This document shows, one piece after another, positions 11,498-20,045 of a DNA stretch of 64,000 nucleotides (position 1 is the first letter of the stretch; each line of letters starts with the position of its first letter). Location: contig JAJJXM010000071.1 in assembly GCA_024516155.1 (NCBI GenBank), positions 232,700-296,699 on the forward strand. The letters are read 5' to 3'. A program made the translations under genes and the position numbers. This stretch comes from Pyronema omphalodes. Taxonomy: Eukaryota > Ascomycota > Pezizomycetes > Pezizales > Pyronemataceae. Under the pieces are notes generated by a model that was not told the origin of the DNA, ran no database searches, and was given only the letters and a program-made list of their open reading frames with translations.

Positions 11498-11855
11498 TTA
11501 AACAGCCGCCGGGCCACCCGTGCCCCCACTCTCCTCTCCTCTCTCCCCTCCTCCGCCGGTGTCTCCTGACTCTTTGCCCTTTGAGACACCCGGGCCCCGC
11601 CCTGCCCCTCTTCTCCTCCCCTCTCTCCCCTTCTCCTTCCTTCTTCCTCAGCCTCCTCGCTGCTCCCCCTCGCCTCTCTCCCCTTCTTGTCGGTGGTGTT
11701 GTCAGTCCAAGATTGCCATTCCCAAGCACAATCTGGACGTTGATGCCTCCGCTCTTGACGACTTCTGCCCAAGTCTTCTTTGCAGAGGGTGTTGTCGTTC
11801 TGGGTTGGTGGGTGTTCTTTCCCCGTCCACCATTCTTTGTTGTGAGTCTTGCTGG
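11498..11855 (-). pseudogene. HAL-D protein, C-terminal part
   Basis: This holds the end of the HAL type-1 frame: the TWAEVVKSGGINVQ motif and the Arg/Gly/Glu-rich tail up to the stop at 11498-11500. A C run near 11595 has one base more than in the sister copies and shifts the frame. The piece is separated from its N-terminal part by LINE-B1, whose target duplication (GTCTTGCTGG) ends at 11855. Confidence 0.8.
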
Positions 11856-12680
11856 TTGTTGTTTGTTTGTTCTCTCATTACTTGTTTGCAACCCGAAGGT
11901 TATGACAAGGGACAGATAAATACAAAAGAGAAGAAGAAAGAAATGTAAAAGCAAAAACCCAGTCTCCACCTCTACCAGTCTCCTCCTCTTGATCGTTGTG
12001 GTTGTGGGGTCTGTCCCCACTGTTACTACGGGGGTTTCTTGTCCAAGCGCGTCTGATGTTCCAAGTGCCCTGCTTGCACAGAGGCCGCCTCGCCGGGCTC
12101 CTCCCTTTCCTCCTCCCTTCCCCGTCCCATGTTTAGCCATTTTACCGCCTTTGTTTCCTCCGCGTACAAAAGAAAAAGAAAACTCCCGTCGTCCTCCTCT
12201 GCCCCTTCCCCGCGACCCTCTCTCTCCTTTCGCAACGCCTGGCACTCCTCCCGCCCTTCGAACATAAGAAAAACATTGTCGCACCCAAACAAAGGAAAGT
12301 ACAAAAGAAACTCGTCTGCCCTCTCTCGCCTGCCGTCCCCGTCATCTCCCTTCCCGTGCACCATTCCACCATCCGTTCCCTTCTCACCCGCCGTACCATA
12401 AAACAACTCCAACCCGTAAGAGAAACAATTGAAAGACAAAGAAAAGAAAACTCAAAACACCCGAACCCCAAGCAGACCCAAGCAACGACCCCAGCCCGAT
12501 CCCGTCACCGCGTGCCCGTTCCCTTTCTCTCCGCCTATCCCTCTTCTACCTTCCCCTTTTTGCTTGTCCCTTTTTTTTTTTTTTTTTACAAAACAGAAAT
12601 CCTAAGTAAGAAAGCACTGCAAAATCAGCGCGCGCGAAAGTTCCTAAGGTACTGTGGTGAGTGTAGTCAGCGGTAGGGGT
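11856..12680 (-). other. LINE-B1 3' UTR with internal poly-A tract, terminal hairpin and CAAA tail
   Basis: After the ORF2 stop there is about 80 bp, then an 18-19 nt A run (plus-strand T run at 12572-12590). A long purine-rich stretch follows, then the 300-bp end shared with HAL elements. The end contains the perfect stem-loop AACC-TTCG-GGTT (11890-11901) and a tail of CAAA units. The internal poly-A may mark the old 3' end of an ancestor to which a new 3' module was added. Long frames on the opposite strand here are antisense shadows. Confidence 0.75.
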
Positions 12681-15600
12681 CTATCCCCTTCTGCGAGGCT
12701 TCTCTAGCCGGGAGTGTGCCCAGGTCGAGGTAGCAACCTTGGTTGCAGAGATAAAGGTGGAAAGAGCCTTGGTGCCGGAGGGGGTGTCCAGAATGGTGTT
12801 TAGGTTGATCCGGGAGTGTTGTCTGAGTTTGAGGTCCTTCCTGAGTGTGGAGCGAGCGGCCTGGAAGTCGGGGCAGCTCAGGAGGAGGTGTCGAGGCGTC
12901 TGCGGTGGATGGATTGGGCAGCTGCAGCTGCGGGAGGGGTATGCGTCGGATGGAGGGTGGGCCAAGCAGTTGAGGAAGTACCCGTGGCCGGTGCGAAGAC
13001 CCAGGATTGCAGTTGATATCCAGCGGGGGTTTTCGGTGTACGCAGTGTCCATTTTGCGGCGGTGTGTGGCGGCGTACGTGCGCGGTCGGGGGAAAGAGGT
13101 GAACCAGGTAGCCCAGTCTTCGGTGTACCTCTCTCGAGCGCGGCGGCGCAGCCAAGTGAGGGATATCGGTATTTGTCGGCGTGGCGGTACTGTTGTCGCC
13201 TGTCGGGCCAGTTCGTCGGCGGCGTCGTTTCCGGGGACGCTAGTGTGTCCTGGGACCCAGTGGATGGTAATTGAGGTACCGTAAGTGTGAAGGTCGTGAG
13301 CGGTGTTGTGGATGGCCCAGGCGAGCTCCTGGCCGGGGCCTCGACGGAGGTGAGAGGCTCGACGTATCGCGGCTTGGTTGTCGGTAAAAACGTGGATGTG
13401 TTTGTCGTATAGGTCGTTGCGTCGAATATGTGTCAGACATGTCCGGAGTCCTTCGTGGATGGCCATAACGTCCGCGTCGAAGACTTCTGTTCTGTCGCCC
13501 ATGGGCACTATGGAGTTGACAGGTCGTGGCAGCCCGTGGGGGATGGTGTATCCTGCGCCTGTTATGCCGTCAAGTTGAGAGCCGTCCGTGTACAGTAGGA
13601 TAGTATCCGATCGTTGGCGAAGGGCGTGGAGGAGGAGGAGGTGGTCGTCGGCAGCGTCAGCCTTCGGGGAGGAGGAGATGTCGATCGTTAATGTAGGGGC
13701 GAGGTCGTCGTCGGGGATGTTTTGGGAGGTGTCCTCGATTTCGGCGTTTGGTTGGACCCACGGGGAGAGGGTGCTGATGACGTGTAGGAGGCGGGACGGG
13801 GCTTGTCCTGGGATGTGCCACGGGTGGTCGTACTCGGTGTCCGGGTTGATGGAGGCATCATCGATACTCGGGGCGGGAAACGAGACGGGGCAGCGTGTGA
13901 TGATAGGGTGCGAAGCGGGTAAGGTGAGGGTGCGCAGGGCGTATTTCCGCTGGCGGTTGTCAAGACGTATTGTGACGGGGGGGAGTGCGGATTCATTGTG
14001 GAGGGCCAGGATCGGAGTAGAGGTGAAAGCGTTGAGAATCCTGCGGAGGGCGGTGTTCTGTTGATTCTGGAGGGTGCGGGCAAGGTCTTTTTGTTGGTTC
14101 CACCATATCTCTGCGCCGTAGTCTGCTCTCGACTGGACACACGCCTGGTAGATTAGTCTTGTAGCAGCGGGGGACAGACCTGTTTCGTACCGTGCTAACC
14201 TACACAGTGCGTTCAGAGTTCTTTGCGCGGCGGTTACTCGTCTAGCTACATGTTTTCTAAAGTTAAGTTTCCTATCTAAATACAGGCCTATCCACCTCAC
14301 AACATCCTTCTCTCCTCCTTGTGTTCCCGGTGCGATAACTGTACCGTTTGGTAACTTAACTTTTTCCCCCTCAGTGATGCTATCGGTGCGTGCCCAGTGG
14401 AAATGCAGGAGCTCTGACTTGGCATCGTCAAATGCAACGGCGTTTGCGTCGGCCCACCGAAAGGCTGTTGTCGTGATGTTCTCAAGTGCGCGGGCGTTCG
14501 CTTTTCTGGTGCGTCCCTGGACGACGATCGCTACGTCGTCAATGTAGCTAGGTGTCCAGGCGTACGGGTGTACCTGCGCTAGTTCGTCGAATAATGGGCG
14601 GAGGTATAATAAGAAAAGTATGGGGGATGCAGGGGAACCTTGTGGGATGCCTGTTTGCACTGGGCGTTGCGTGTCAGTTCGCCCATCGAACGCTAGAGCG
14701 ATCGTGCGATCTGCGAGGAAGGACTGGCACCACGATACTACTGGTCGCGGGCACCCAAGCTGTCGTAATGTTTGTTGGAGGCGGTCAGCAGAGACGTTGT
14801 CGAACGCTCCACGAACATCGAGGAAGAGGGCAGAGGTTAGCATTCCGTGAGATTTCCCAATCTCAACGTCGTGCACCAGCGCCATCGCCGCGTCAATTGC
14901 TGATCTCTGCGGGCGTCCACCTATTTGGTCTCTATGTAGTAAGTCGTGAGAGTCTGCCATCGTGCCTAGGCGAGTGGCCATTAGTTTTTCGAGGGTCTTC
15001 CCAAGGCAGTTTAGGAGCGCAATCGGACGGTATGCCTTTGGATTGCTGTAATCCGGCTTGTTAGGTTTGGCGATAATGACTGTGGTGGCCTGGCGCCAGC
15101 ATCGCGGATGGTAGCCCACCGTCCCTAGTGTGGCGTAGAGGTTGTTCATGTGTTTGGGGATGGCAAGGTATGCTTGGCGCAGGCAGGCGAATGTGAGCCC
15201 ATCGGGTGCCGGCGCCTTCGTCGGCGAGGAGGAGAATATCGCTGTTTCTACCTCTGTCGGTGTAAAGGTTGTCCACTGCAACTCGCGGCGCGGGGGGAGG
15301 ACGGACGGAGGCGGTGGTGGCGGCGGCGGGGGAAACAACTTTTGGAAGGCCTCTACCTTTGCGTCGAAGGAGCTGCAGATTGTTTCTTGGCCGTTTATCA
15401 TTGCGCGGAGGTTTGGTATTAGCTGAGCACGCCGAGGGTTGGTGTACCTAAACGCCTGCCACACATCGGGTCCTTCGGCTTGGGAAAGATATTCCTTCCA
15501 CTTTGCATCTTTCGCCGTTCGAATGGTCCTGTGGTATTCGTTTCGGTGTTGTTTGTAGTTTAGGTGGGATCTATCGTCACGTTTGCGTTTCCACTTACGT

Positions 15601-16601
15601 CTTGCTTTGGTCATCTTTTTCCTTGCCTCGGTGACTTCTGCGGTCCACCATCTCTTCGATTGTGGGGTCACTTGTAGTACGGGGGTGGACGTAGTCGCGG
15701 CATTAAGGATGGCATCTCGTATTGACTCCGCCCACGCATCGAGGTTGTCTGTGGTAGGGTGGTTGCGGTATTGTGTCCATGATGGTGTGAGGGCTAAGCA
15801 CGAGGCACGGAGGGTTTCGGCGAAGAGCTCCCAGTCCGTCTTTTTCCAGTTCAGTCGGTTTGTTGGGGGGGTTGTTTCAGCGTCTGGGTGGGTTGTGTGC
15901 ACTTCGAAACGTATGACTTCATGGTCAGATCCCGTAGCGTTGTCGTCGTCAATTGCCCAGTTGATTGTTTCCTCTGCCATGTGGGGTGATGCTAGGGTCA
16001 GGTCGAGGACGGAAGAACTGCGGCCTTGGTTGTAGTAGTAGGTGGGAATGTCAGGGACGGACACGAGGGTCCAGTCTCGTTGTTCGATGAGGTCAACTAT
16101 TTCGGTGGCGCGGGTGGGGGAACGTGTGGAGGAGTTCCACAGGGCATGGTGAGCGTTGAGGTCACCTGTGATGATGCACCTGCGGGGGAGGGGGAGGGGG
16201 GTGAGGGCTCTCGGGATGGTATAAATATTGCTTTCGGGGTGTTTTTCGTTGTACATTTTAAGAAGAAAGAAAGAAGGAATTAAGTCAGTGCCTACCTCGA
16301 GGACCTGGAGGTCAGGATCCGCGCATATATCGGTGCGTTGAGAAACCCTGAGGTATGGGTTTGTCCTGGTCACATAGGCGGCTGTTCTGTTGGTGGTTCT
16401 GTCCCCACGCGGTGGCAAGACCAGTGTGAACGATGGGTGTGTGGTGGCGTATGTTATGTCGGTAATGTGAATTTCTTGTATTAGGATTATGTCGGCTGTG
16501 TTGTGTGCGCTATTCAGCAGCGCATCGAGTGCTGTTCGTTGTCGGTTCACGTTGTGGGAGACGATCCGTATGGTTGCTGCCAGTCTGTTGTAGCTAGACA
16601 T
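12681..16601 (-). CDS. LINE-B1 ORF2: endonuclease - reverse transcriptase - RNase H, 1306 aa
   Basis: This is the enzyme that nicks target DNA and copies element RNA onto the nick. An APE-type endonuclease fills residues 1-235: SHN at 15-17, Glu in IQEIH at 43, GDLNAHH at 146-152 and GSDHEVIRF near 230. Reverse transcriptase follows, with ALFLDVRGAFDNV, GIPQGSPASPILFLLY and the catalytic YIDD near residue 680. RNase H has YTDGSQ, a DADVMAI block where most relatives have AEL.AI (Asp replacing the usual Glu), FTDNQAA and HWVPGHTSVPGNDAAD. The C-terminus has the Tad-type motif CSCPIHPPQTPRHLLLSC. The start ATG overlaps the ORF1 stop by 8 nt (ATGTCTAG), which implies coupled termination and restart. 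The frame is completely open. Length is normal for the Tad clade. Confidence 0.93.
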   Translation of the reverse strand: MSSYNRLAATIRIVSHNVNRQRTALDALLNSAHNTADIILIQEIHITDITYATTHPSFTLVLPPRGDRTTNRTAAYVTRTNPYLRVSQRTDICADPDLQVLEVGTDLIPSFFLLKMYNEKHPESNIYTIPRALTPLPLPRRCIITGDLNAHHALWNSSTRSPTRATEIVDLIEQRDWTLVSVPDIPTYYYNQGRSSSVLDLTLASPHMAEETINWAIDDDNATGSDHEVIRFEVHTTHPDAETTPPTNRLNWKKTDWELFAETLRASCLALTPSWTQYRNHPTTDNLDAWAESIRDAILNAATTSTPVLQVTPQSKRWWTAEVTEARKKMTKARRKWKRKRDDRSHLNYKQHRNEYHRTIRTAKDAKWKEYLSQAEGPDVWQAFRYTNPRRAQLIPNLRAMINGQETICSSFDAKVEAFQKLFPPPPPPPPPSVLPPRRELQWTTFTPTEVETAIFSSSPTKAPAPDGLTFACLRQAYLAIPKHMNNLYATLGTVGYHPRCWRQATTVIIAKPNKPDYSNPKAYRPIALLNCLGKTLEKLMATRLGTMADSHDLLHRDQIGGRPQRSAIDAAMALVHDVEIGKSHGMLTSALFLDVRGAFDNVSADRLQQTLRQLGCPRPVVSWCQSFLADRTIALAFDGRTDTQRPVQTGIPQGSPASPILFLLYLRPLFDELAQVHPYAWTPSYIDDVAIVVQGRTRKANARALENITTTAFRWADANAVAFDDAKSELLHFHWARTDSITEGEKVKLPNGTVIAPGTQGGEKDVVRWIGLYLDRKLNFRKHVARRVTAAQRTLNALCRLARYETGLSPAATRLIYQACVQSRADYGAEIWWNQQKDLARTLQNQQNTALRRILNAFTSTPILALHNESALPPVTIRLDNRQRKYALRTLTLPASHPIITRCPVSFPAPSIDDASINPDTEYDHPWHIPGQAPSRLLHVISTLSPWVQPNAEIEDTSQNIPDDDLAPTLTIDISSSPKADAADDHLLLLHALRQRSDTILLYTDGSQLDGITGAGYTIPHGLPRPVNSIVPMGDRTEVFDADVMAIHEGLRTCLTHIRRNDLYDKHIHVFTDNQAAIRRASHLRRGPGQELAWAIHNTAHDLHTYGTSITIHWVPGHTSVPGNDAADELARQATTVPPRRQIPISLTWLRRRARERYTEDWATWFTSFPRPRTYAATHRRKMDTAYTENPRWISTAILGLRTGHGYFLNCLAHPPSDAYPSRSCSCPIHPPQTPRHLLLSCPDFQAARSTLRKDLKLRQHSRINLNTILDTPSGTKALSTFISATKVATSTWAHSRLEKPRRRG

Positions 16602-18303
16602 GGGCGTTCATCTCAGTGTCTCTGTCGGCTGGGTTGGGTGGGGCGGCGGCGGGGTTTTGTGACGCTGTCCAGGCTTCTTTGAATATGCGGATGCGTACGG
16701 GGCATTGCTTGCCGAAGCCTGGGTGGTCGAGGTCGGGGAGGTTGGCGTCCGCGCAGTTTTTGCAATGGTATCTAGTGTGCTCACAACTCTTACCTTTGCT
16801 TTGGGGGCAGTCGTTGCAGGCGTGGTCGTCCGTGGGGTGGTTCTGGCCGCAGATGCCGCAGGTGGGGCCTTGCGGTCCAGTGCAGTTGGTGTAGTGGTGG
16901 CTAAAGAGCAAGCAGCGCCGACACTGGTCGGTCCGTCGGGCAGAGTGGTACTCGGTGACTCTTCGGGGCTCGAAGAGTACCATGACTCGTTTGCGCTTCA
17001 GGAGTGCGAGCTCTTCGGCGGTACGTACCGCAATAACCACACTGGACGCTTCCTTGCCCACCCGTTTCTCCGCGGTCGTCATATATCGGGGGGGTTGCGC
17101 CAGGGTGACAGATCCGTTGCTGCGTTCGATCTCCTCCTGGAGGGAGCGCATTCCGTCGGGGGAGTCGGGGTATTGGCTCGTGGGGATTCCATGAACTGCG
17201 AGCTTATACCACCGTTCGTTCAGGCGGGGTGCGGCGATGGAGGTGTTGACCTGTCGCGTCGCTGTGTGTATGGTCCCTAGGTTCTCGGTCAGCTCGGATT
17301 CAGTGGTGCCGTCTGTCATGGTCACGATGAGGTTTCCTGATGAGGCTTGTCTGATCGTGGCGACAGCCATGTGGGGCGGCGCCTGTGTCTGGGTGAGTGC
17401 AGCGTTGATCGCCCTTCCCAGTTGGGCTTTGGTATTGACGTCGATTTCCGCAGGGTGTGGGAAGGGTATCATGATGGACTGGGGGGGGGTGCGTTGGCGT
17501 CGGGGGTGCGGTTTTGCGGGGGGGTTGCTTTTGGGGGCGTGGGCGGGGAAGGAGAGGTCAGCGACGGTTGTGCCGGAGGTCCACGGCTGGTGAGTGGTCG
17601 TGGGGGGGTTGTGGCGGCGAGTAGTGGTGGAGGTCGGTATGGCGATGTTGTGGTGGCGAAGGGCGTTTTCCAGGAGTCGGCATCGTTCTTTCCAGTATTG
17701 GAGGTCGTCGGGGGGTGAGTTGGCGGTGGTCGTTTGTTCGGGGTGGGGTTGACGTTGGGGCTGTGTCGGAGGGGGCGGGCTGGGTTTTGTGATTTTGTCG
17801 AGTCTTTTGTTGATGGTGTCGATGGAACGGACAATAGGTCGGAGCGCGTCGTTGGTGTTTTTCGAAATCATAGTGGCGATGGCTGAGAGGAGGTTGTCGT
17901 CGGGCTGAGGCTGGGGGTCGGGGTTGACGTCGGAAGCAGTTATTGCGTGCTGGCTGTCGTTGAGGTTCAGGTCAGAGTCGGATTCGGAGTCGGTGTCGGG
18001 GCAGCTGTCAGTGTCCATGGCGGTCGGCATTGTTTCGACGGGGGTCCCATCGAGGTTCACGTGGGTGTTTGTTTTCGGTCGGGTGACATTTTTGCGGAGG
18101 AGGTCGAGGTCACGTCTAGAGGCGGATTTTTTGGCGGGGGGTTTGGTGACTTTTCCGGAGACGGTCGTTGATTTCTTAGAGGTCGCGATGGCGGAGGAGC
18201 CAGCGTGCGGGGCGTTGATTTGGGAAAGCTCGTCGGGGCTAAAAATATTCTCGGGTACCTGCATACGCGAGGGCGTGGCGGGGATGGGTGCGTTAGCGCC
18301 CAT
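16594..18303 (-). CDS. LINE-B1 ORF1: RNA-binding zinc-knuckle protein, 569 aa
   Basis: This is the structural, nucleic-acid-binding protein of the element. It starts at the ATG at 18303 (MGANAPIPATPSRMQ). An acidic Ser/Asp-rich stretch lies near residues 95-115, followed by a helical segment (LRPIVRSIDTINKRLDKI). A Pro-rich linker leads into a folded region that contains NERWYKLAVHGIPTSQYPD. The C-terminal cluster has three Cys/His knuckles, starting with CRRCLLFSHHYTNC and CGICGQNHPTDDHACNDC. This architecture is typical of Tad-like ORF1. ORF1 and ORF2 overlap by 8 nt. The copy is open throughout, unlike LINE-B2, whose ORF1 is shifted at a G run. Confidence 0.9.
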   Translation of the reverse strand: MGANAPIPATPSRMQVPENIFSPDELSQINAPHAGSSAIATSKKSTTVSGKVTKPPAKKSASRRDLDLLRKNVTRPKTNTHVNLDGTPVETMPTAMDTDSCPDTDSESDSDLNLNDSQHAITASDVNPDPQPQPDDNLLSAIATMISKNTNDALRPIVRSIDTINKRLDKITKPSPPPPTQPQRQPHPEQTTTANSPPDDLQYWKERCRLLENALRHHNIAIPTSTTTRRHNPPTTTHQPWTSGTTVADLSFPAHAPKSNPPAKPHPRRQRTPPQSIMIPFPHPAEIDVNTKAQLGRAINAALTQTQAPPHMAVATIRQASSGNLIVTMTDGTTESELTENLGTIHTATRQVNTSIAAPRLNERWYKLAVHGIPTSQYPDSPDGMRSLQEEIERSNGSVTLAQPPRYMTTAEKRVGKEASSVVIAVRTAEELALLKRKRVMVLFEPRRVTEYHSARRTDQCRRCLLFSHHYTNCTGPQGPTCGICGQNHPTDDHACNDCPQSKGKSCEHTRYHCKNCADANLPDLDHPGFGKQCPVRIRIFKEAWTASQNPAAAPPNPADRDTEMNAHV

Positions 18304-18738
18304 CGCTTAACCGGTGGTGAGGTAAGCGATGGCGAAGAGTCACGTGAGGAGGCTCTTGCTAAGCGAGCACGAAAATTTCTCGCGAGGAAAGGGGTCCGGA
18401 GGGGGGGAAATTTGGGGGATCACCACAACCAGTGCTGCTGGTGGGGGGGGGATTTGGGGGGGGGGGGGGGATTTCGGTATGCCGAAACCGAAAATAAGGT
18501 CGGTTTGATGATTGGGGGGCGGGTGGTGGAGCGGCGTTGATGAAAGTGCCCGGAATCCGTCCCGGAGGTCCCAGAATCGCGTTTTTCCGCTGAATCTCAA
18601 CGGTAAACGGTAGCTGGGTTCCGAAAATCGAGATTCGGGGTAATTCCGAGGTAAGAAATCGATTGCCGATTCGAAAATCGGGGAAATTGTTGTTGTTGTC
18701 GCAAATGCAGGGGGGGGTCAGCGGTTGCTGTGTGGTGT
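18304..18738 (-). promoter_or_regulatory. LINE-B1 5' UTR: conserved head, hairpin and long C runs
   Basis: The transcript-sense strand starts with ACACCACACAGCAACCGC and a C run. A perfect hairpin CCGATT-TTCG-AATCGG follows at 18666-18681, and two very long C runs (plus-strand G runs at 18442-18451 and 18456-18470) come later. LINEs normally carry an internal promoter in this region; no promoter element can be proved here. The G-rich complement could form quadruplexes. Confidence 0.6.
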
Positions 18739-19848
18739 AGGGGTCTTGCTGGGTGGCGCTGCCGTAGGTGTCGTCTCCTTCGCTTTCTGCTTCTTCCTCT
18801 GTGCAGCCTTCGCCTCCACAGTCTTCCATCCGTTCGTCTCAGCAGGGGCAGTGCTTGGGGCGTCGGGTAGAGGTGTGTCCTGAGCAGATGGACTGTCAGG
18901 GCGAGGTTCCGGTGTCGCATCGGTTGACGTGATCGCGAGGAGAGGTAGGGGGGACATAGGCTTGAGGGCATCAAGCTTGTCCTGGGCGGCGGTAGTCGCA
19001 TGTTTTGAGTGCATCAGGCTTCGCACCGGTGATGCCGCTCTCGGTTTGTGGTTCACCGGTCTTCTGTTTGTCGGTGAGGTGGGTTCGGTGTTCTGGTCGC
19101 TTCCCCTTCGCTTCCTCTTGCCAGGAGGGTTGCGAACAGCGTCCAGGACATCCTGAATGTCATGTTGGACGACGGACAGTTGCATAGTCATCTCTTCCAT
19201 CGCTGAGGAAGAGGCCGTGAGGTTCGGTGAGGGGGGTGCCGAAATGACTTGTTGCTGTTCGTCGATTTTCCTCGTCAGGGCGTCCACAGCAGCCTTGAGA
19301 GCTGCTGTTTCTGCCTGTGTAGAGTCGTAGGCTGCGCGCAGCTTCGTGTTTTCGCCGATCAGAATGTTGAATTTCGTCATCATGACGTCGAATCTGAGGC
19401 GCATCTCATCGCTGTTGTTGCGTATGGTGTCATCGAGGGTATTGAAGCGACGCTGTGTGTCCTGGTGGATCTGTTGTATCCCCAGGAAGCTGGCTCCAGT
19501 GAATTCGGCGTAGTTGTCTTCAAACAGTTGATCTAGGGTGGCATAGTTGTCGTCAACTGCGACTGCCTTATTAATTGCAGATACCATCATGCGACGGTAG
19601 TCACTAAACCGGCTGTGTTCAGTTGTCGCCTGTTGCTACGATGTTGAAGCCGAAGGAGCTGGTGATCGTGCCAAGACCACGCTCTGGAAGGGCTTTCCAG
19701 CGAAGTTTCCATCAACTTCATCAACTTTTCCATCTCTTCCATTCAGAGTAGGAGTAGATCCGTCATGAGGAAGGTCGGCTAGAACATTGTACGCGTTTTC
19801 GGACCGTTTTGATCGTCGGGCGTTGTTCTGTCGTTGTTTTGGCGACAT
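18739..19848 (-). pseudogene. HAL-D protein, N-terminal part with premature stop
   Basis: The frame starts at the ATG at 19848 and matches HAL-F closely. A TAG at about 19636-19638 replaces a Gln codon in the QQQ stretch. After it the frame is open through the coiled coil and the Pro/Ser-rich linker up to the LINE-B1 insertion at 18738. The rest of the gene resumes at 11855. Confidence 0.8.
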
Positions 19849-20045
19849 TTCGTGAGGTGGGGTAAGCCAAAACTCGTGAAAACTCTGATTTTGCGACAAA
19901 AGTCAACAAAAACAACGTAGAATTCCCTGAAAATTCAGAGAATAACGTAACAGAGTGCTGCGAATCCGAATCCGATGAGAAAACCGGGGGTTTCGGTGCT
20001 CATTGTTGAGAATGCAGGGGGTGGGTCGCCGTTGCCGTGTGGTGT

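Larger units (their letters stand above)
8667..11855. repeat. Duplicated block, copy 1 (partner 23683-26874)
   Basis: HAL-E, the LINE-D C-terminal piece and the 3' part of a CAAA-type HAL occur in the same order and with identical junctions in both blocks, at an offset of about 15,019 bases. The left flanks of the two blocks differ. Confidence 0.85.
11856..18738 (-). mobile_element. LINE-B1: complete Tad-like non-LTR retrotransposon
   Basis: The element is full length on the minus strand: head at 18738 (ACACCACACAGCAACCGCTG and a C run), 5' UTR, ORF1 (16594-18303), ORF2 (12681-16601), an 825-bp 3' UTR, and a CAAA tail at 11856. It is flanked by copies of GTCTTGCTGG inside HAL-D (11846-11855 and 18743-18752), a target-site duplication. 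Both frames are open and the catalytic motifs are present. It is almost identical to LINE-B2 (46055-54977), so the family moved recently. This is one of two copies in the window that could be mobilisation-competent. Confidence 0.93.
11163..20045 (-). mobile_element. HAL-D: ORF1-only element with LINE-B-type 3' end, split by LINE-B1
   Basis: The element reads from its head at 20045 down to 18739, then from 11855 down to the CAAA-type tail at 11163 (plus-strand TTTG units). LINE-B1 occupies the gap. The terminal hairpin is AACC-TTCA-GGTT (11198-11209 on the complement). Its left flank is LINE-D ORF2 at the same base as HAL-F's left flank (26181), but its right flank is LINE-C, not LINE-D. HAL-D therefore looks like a hybrid: left border inherited from HAL-F, right border from a different insertion. 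The protein frame is broken (see the two pseudogene parts). Confidence 0.85.

Noticed and set aside
12026..12471. Frames of 109-137 aa in the LINE-B 3' UTR
   Set aside because: The purine-rich low-complexity sequence leaves several frames open at once; the frames differ between copies and fall in the 3' UTR.
12739..14064. Long plus-strand frames opposite LINE-B1 ORF2 (also at 46948-48273)
   Set aside because: They are antisense to a fully conserved ORF2, have no recognisable motif, and recur only because the sense gene is duplicated.
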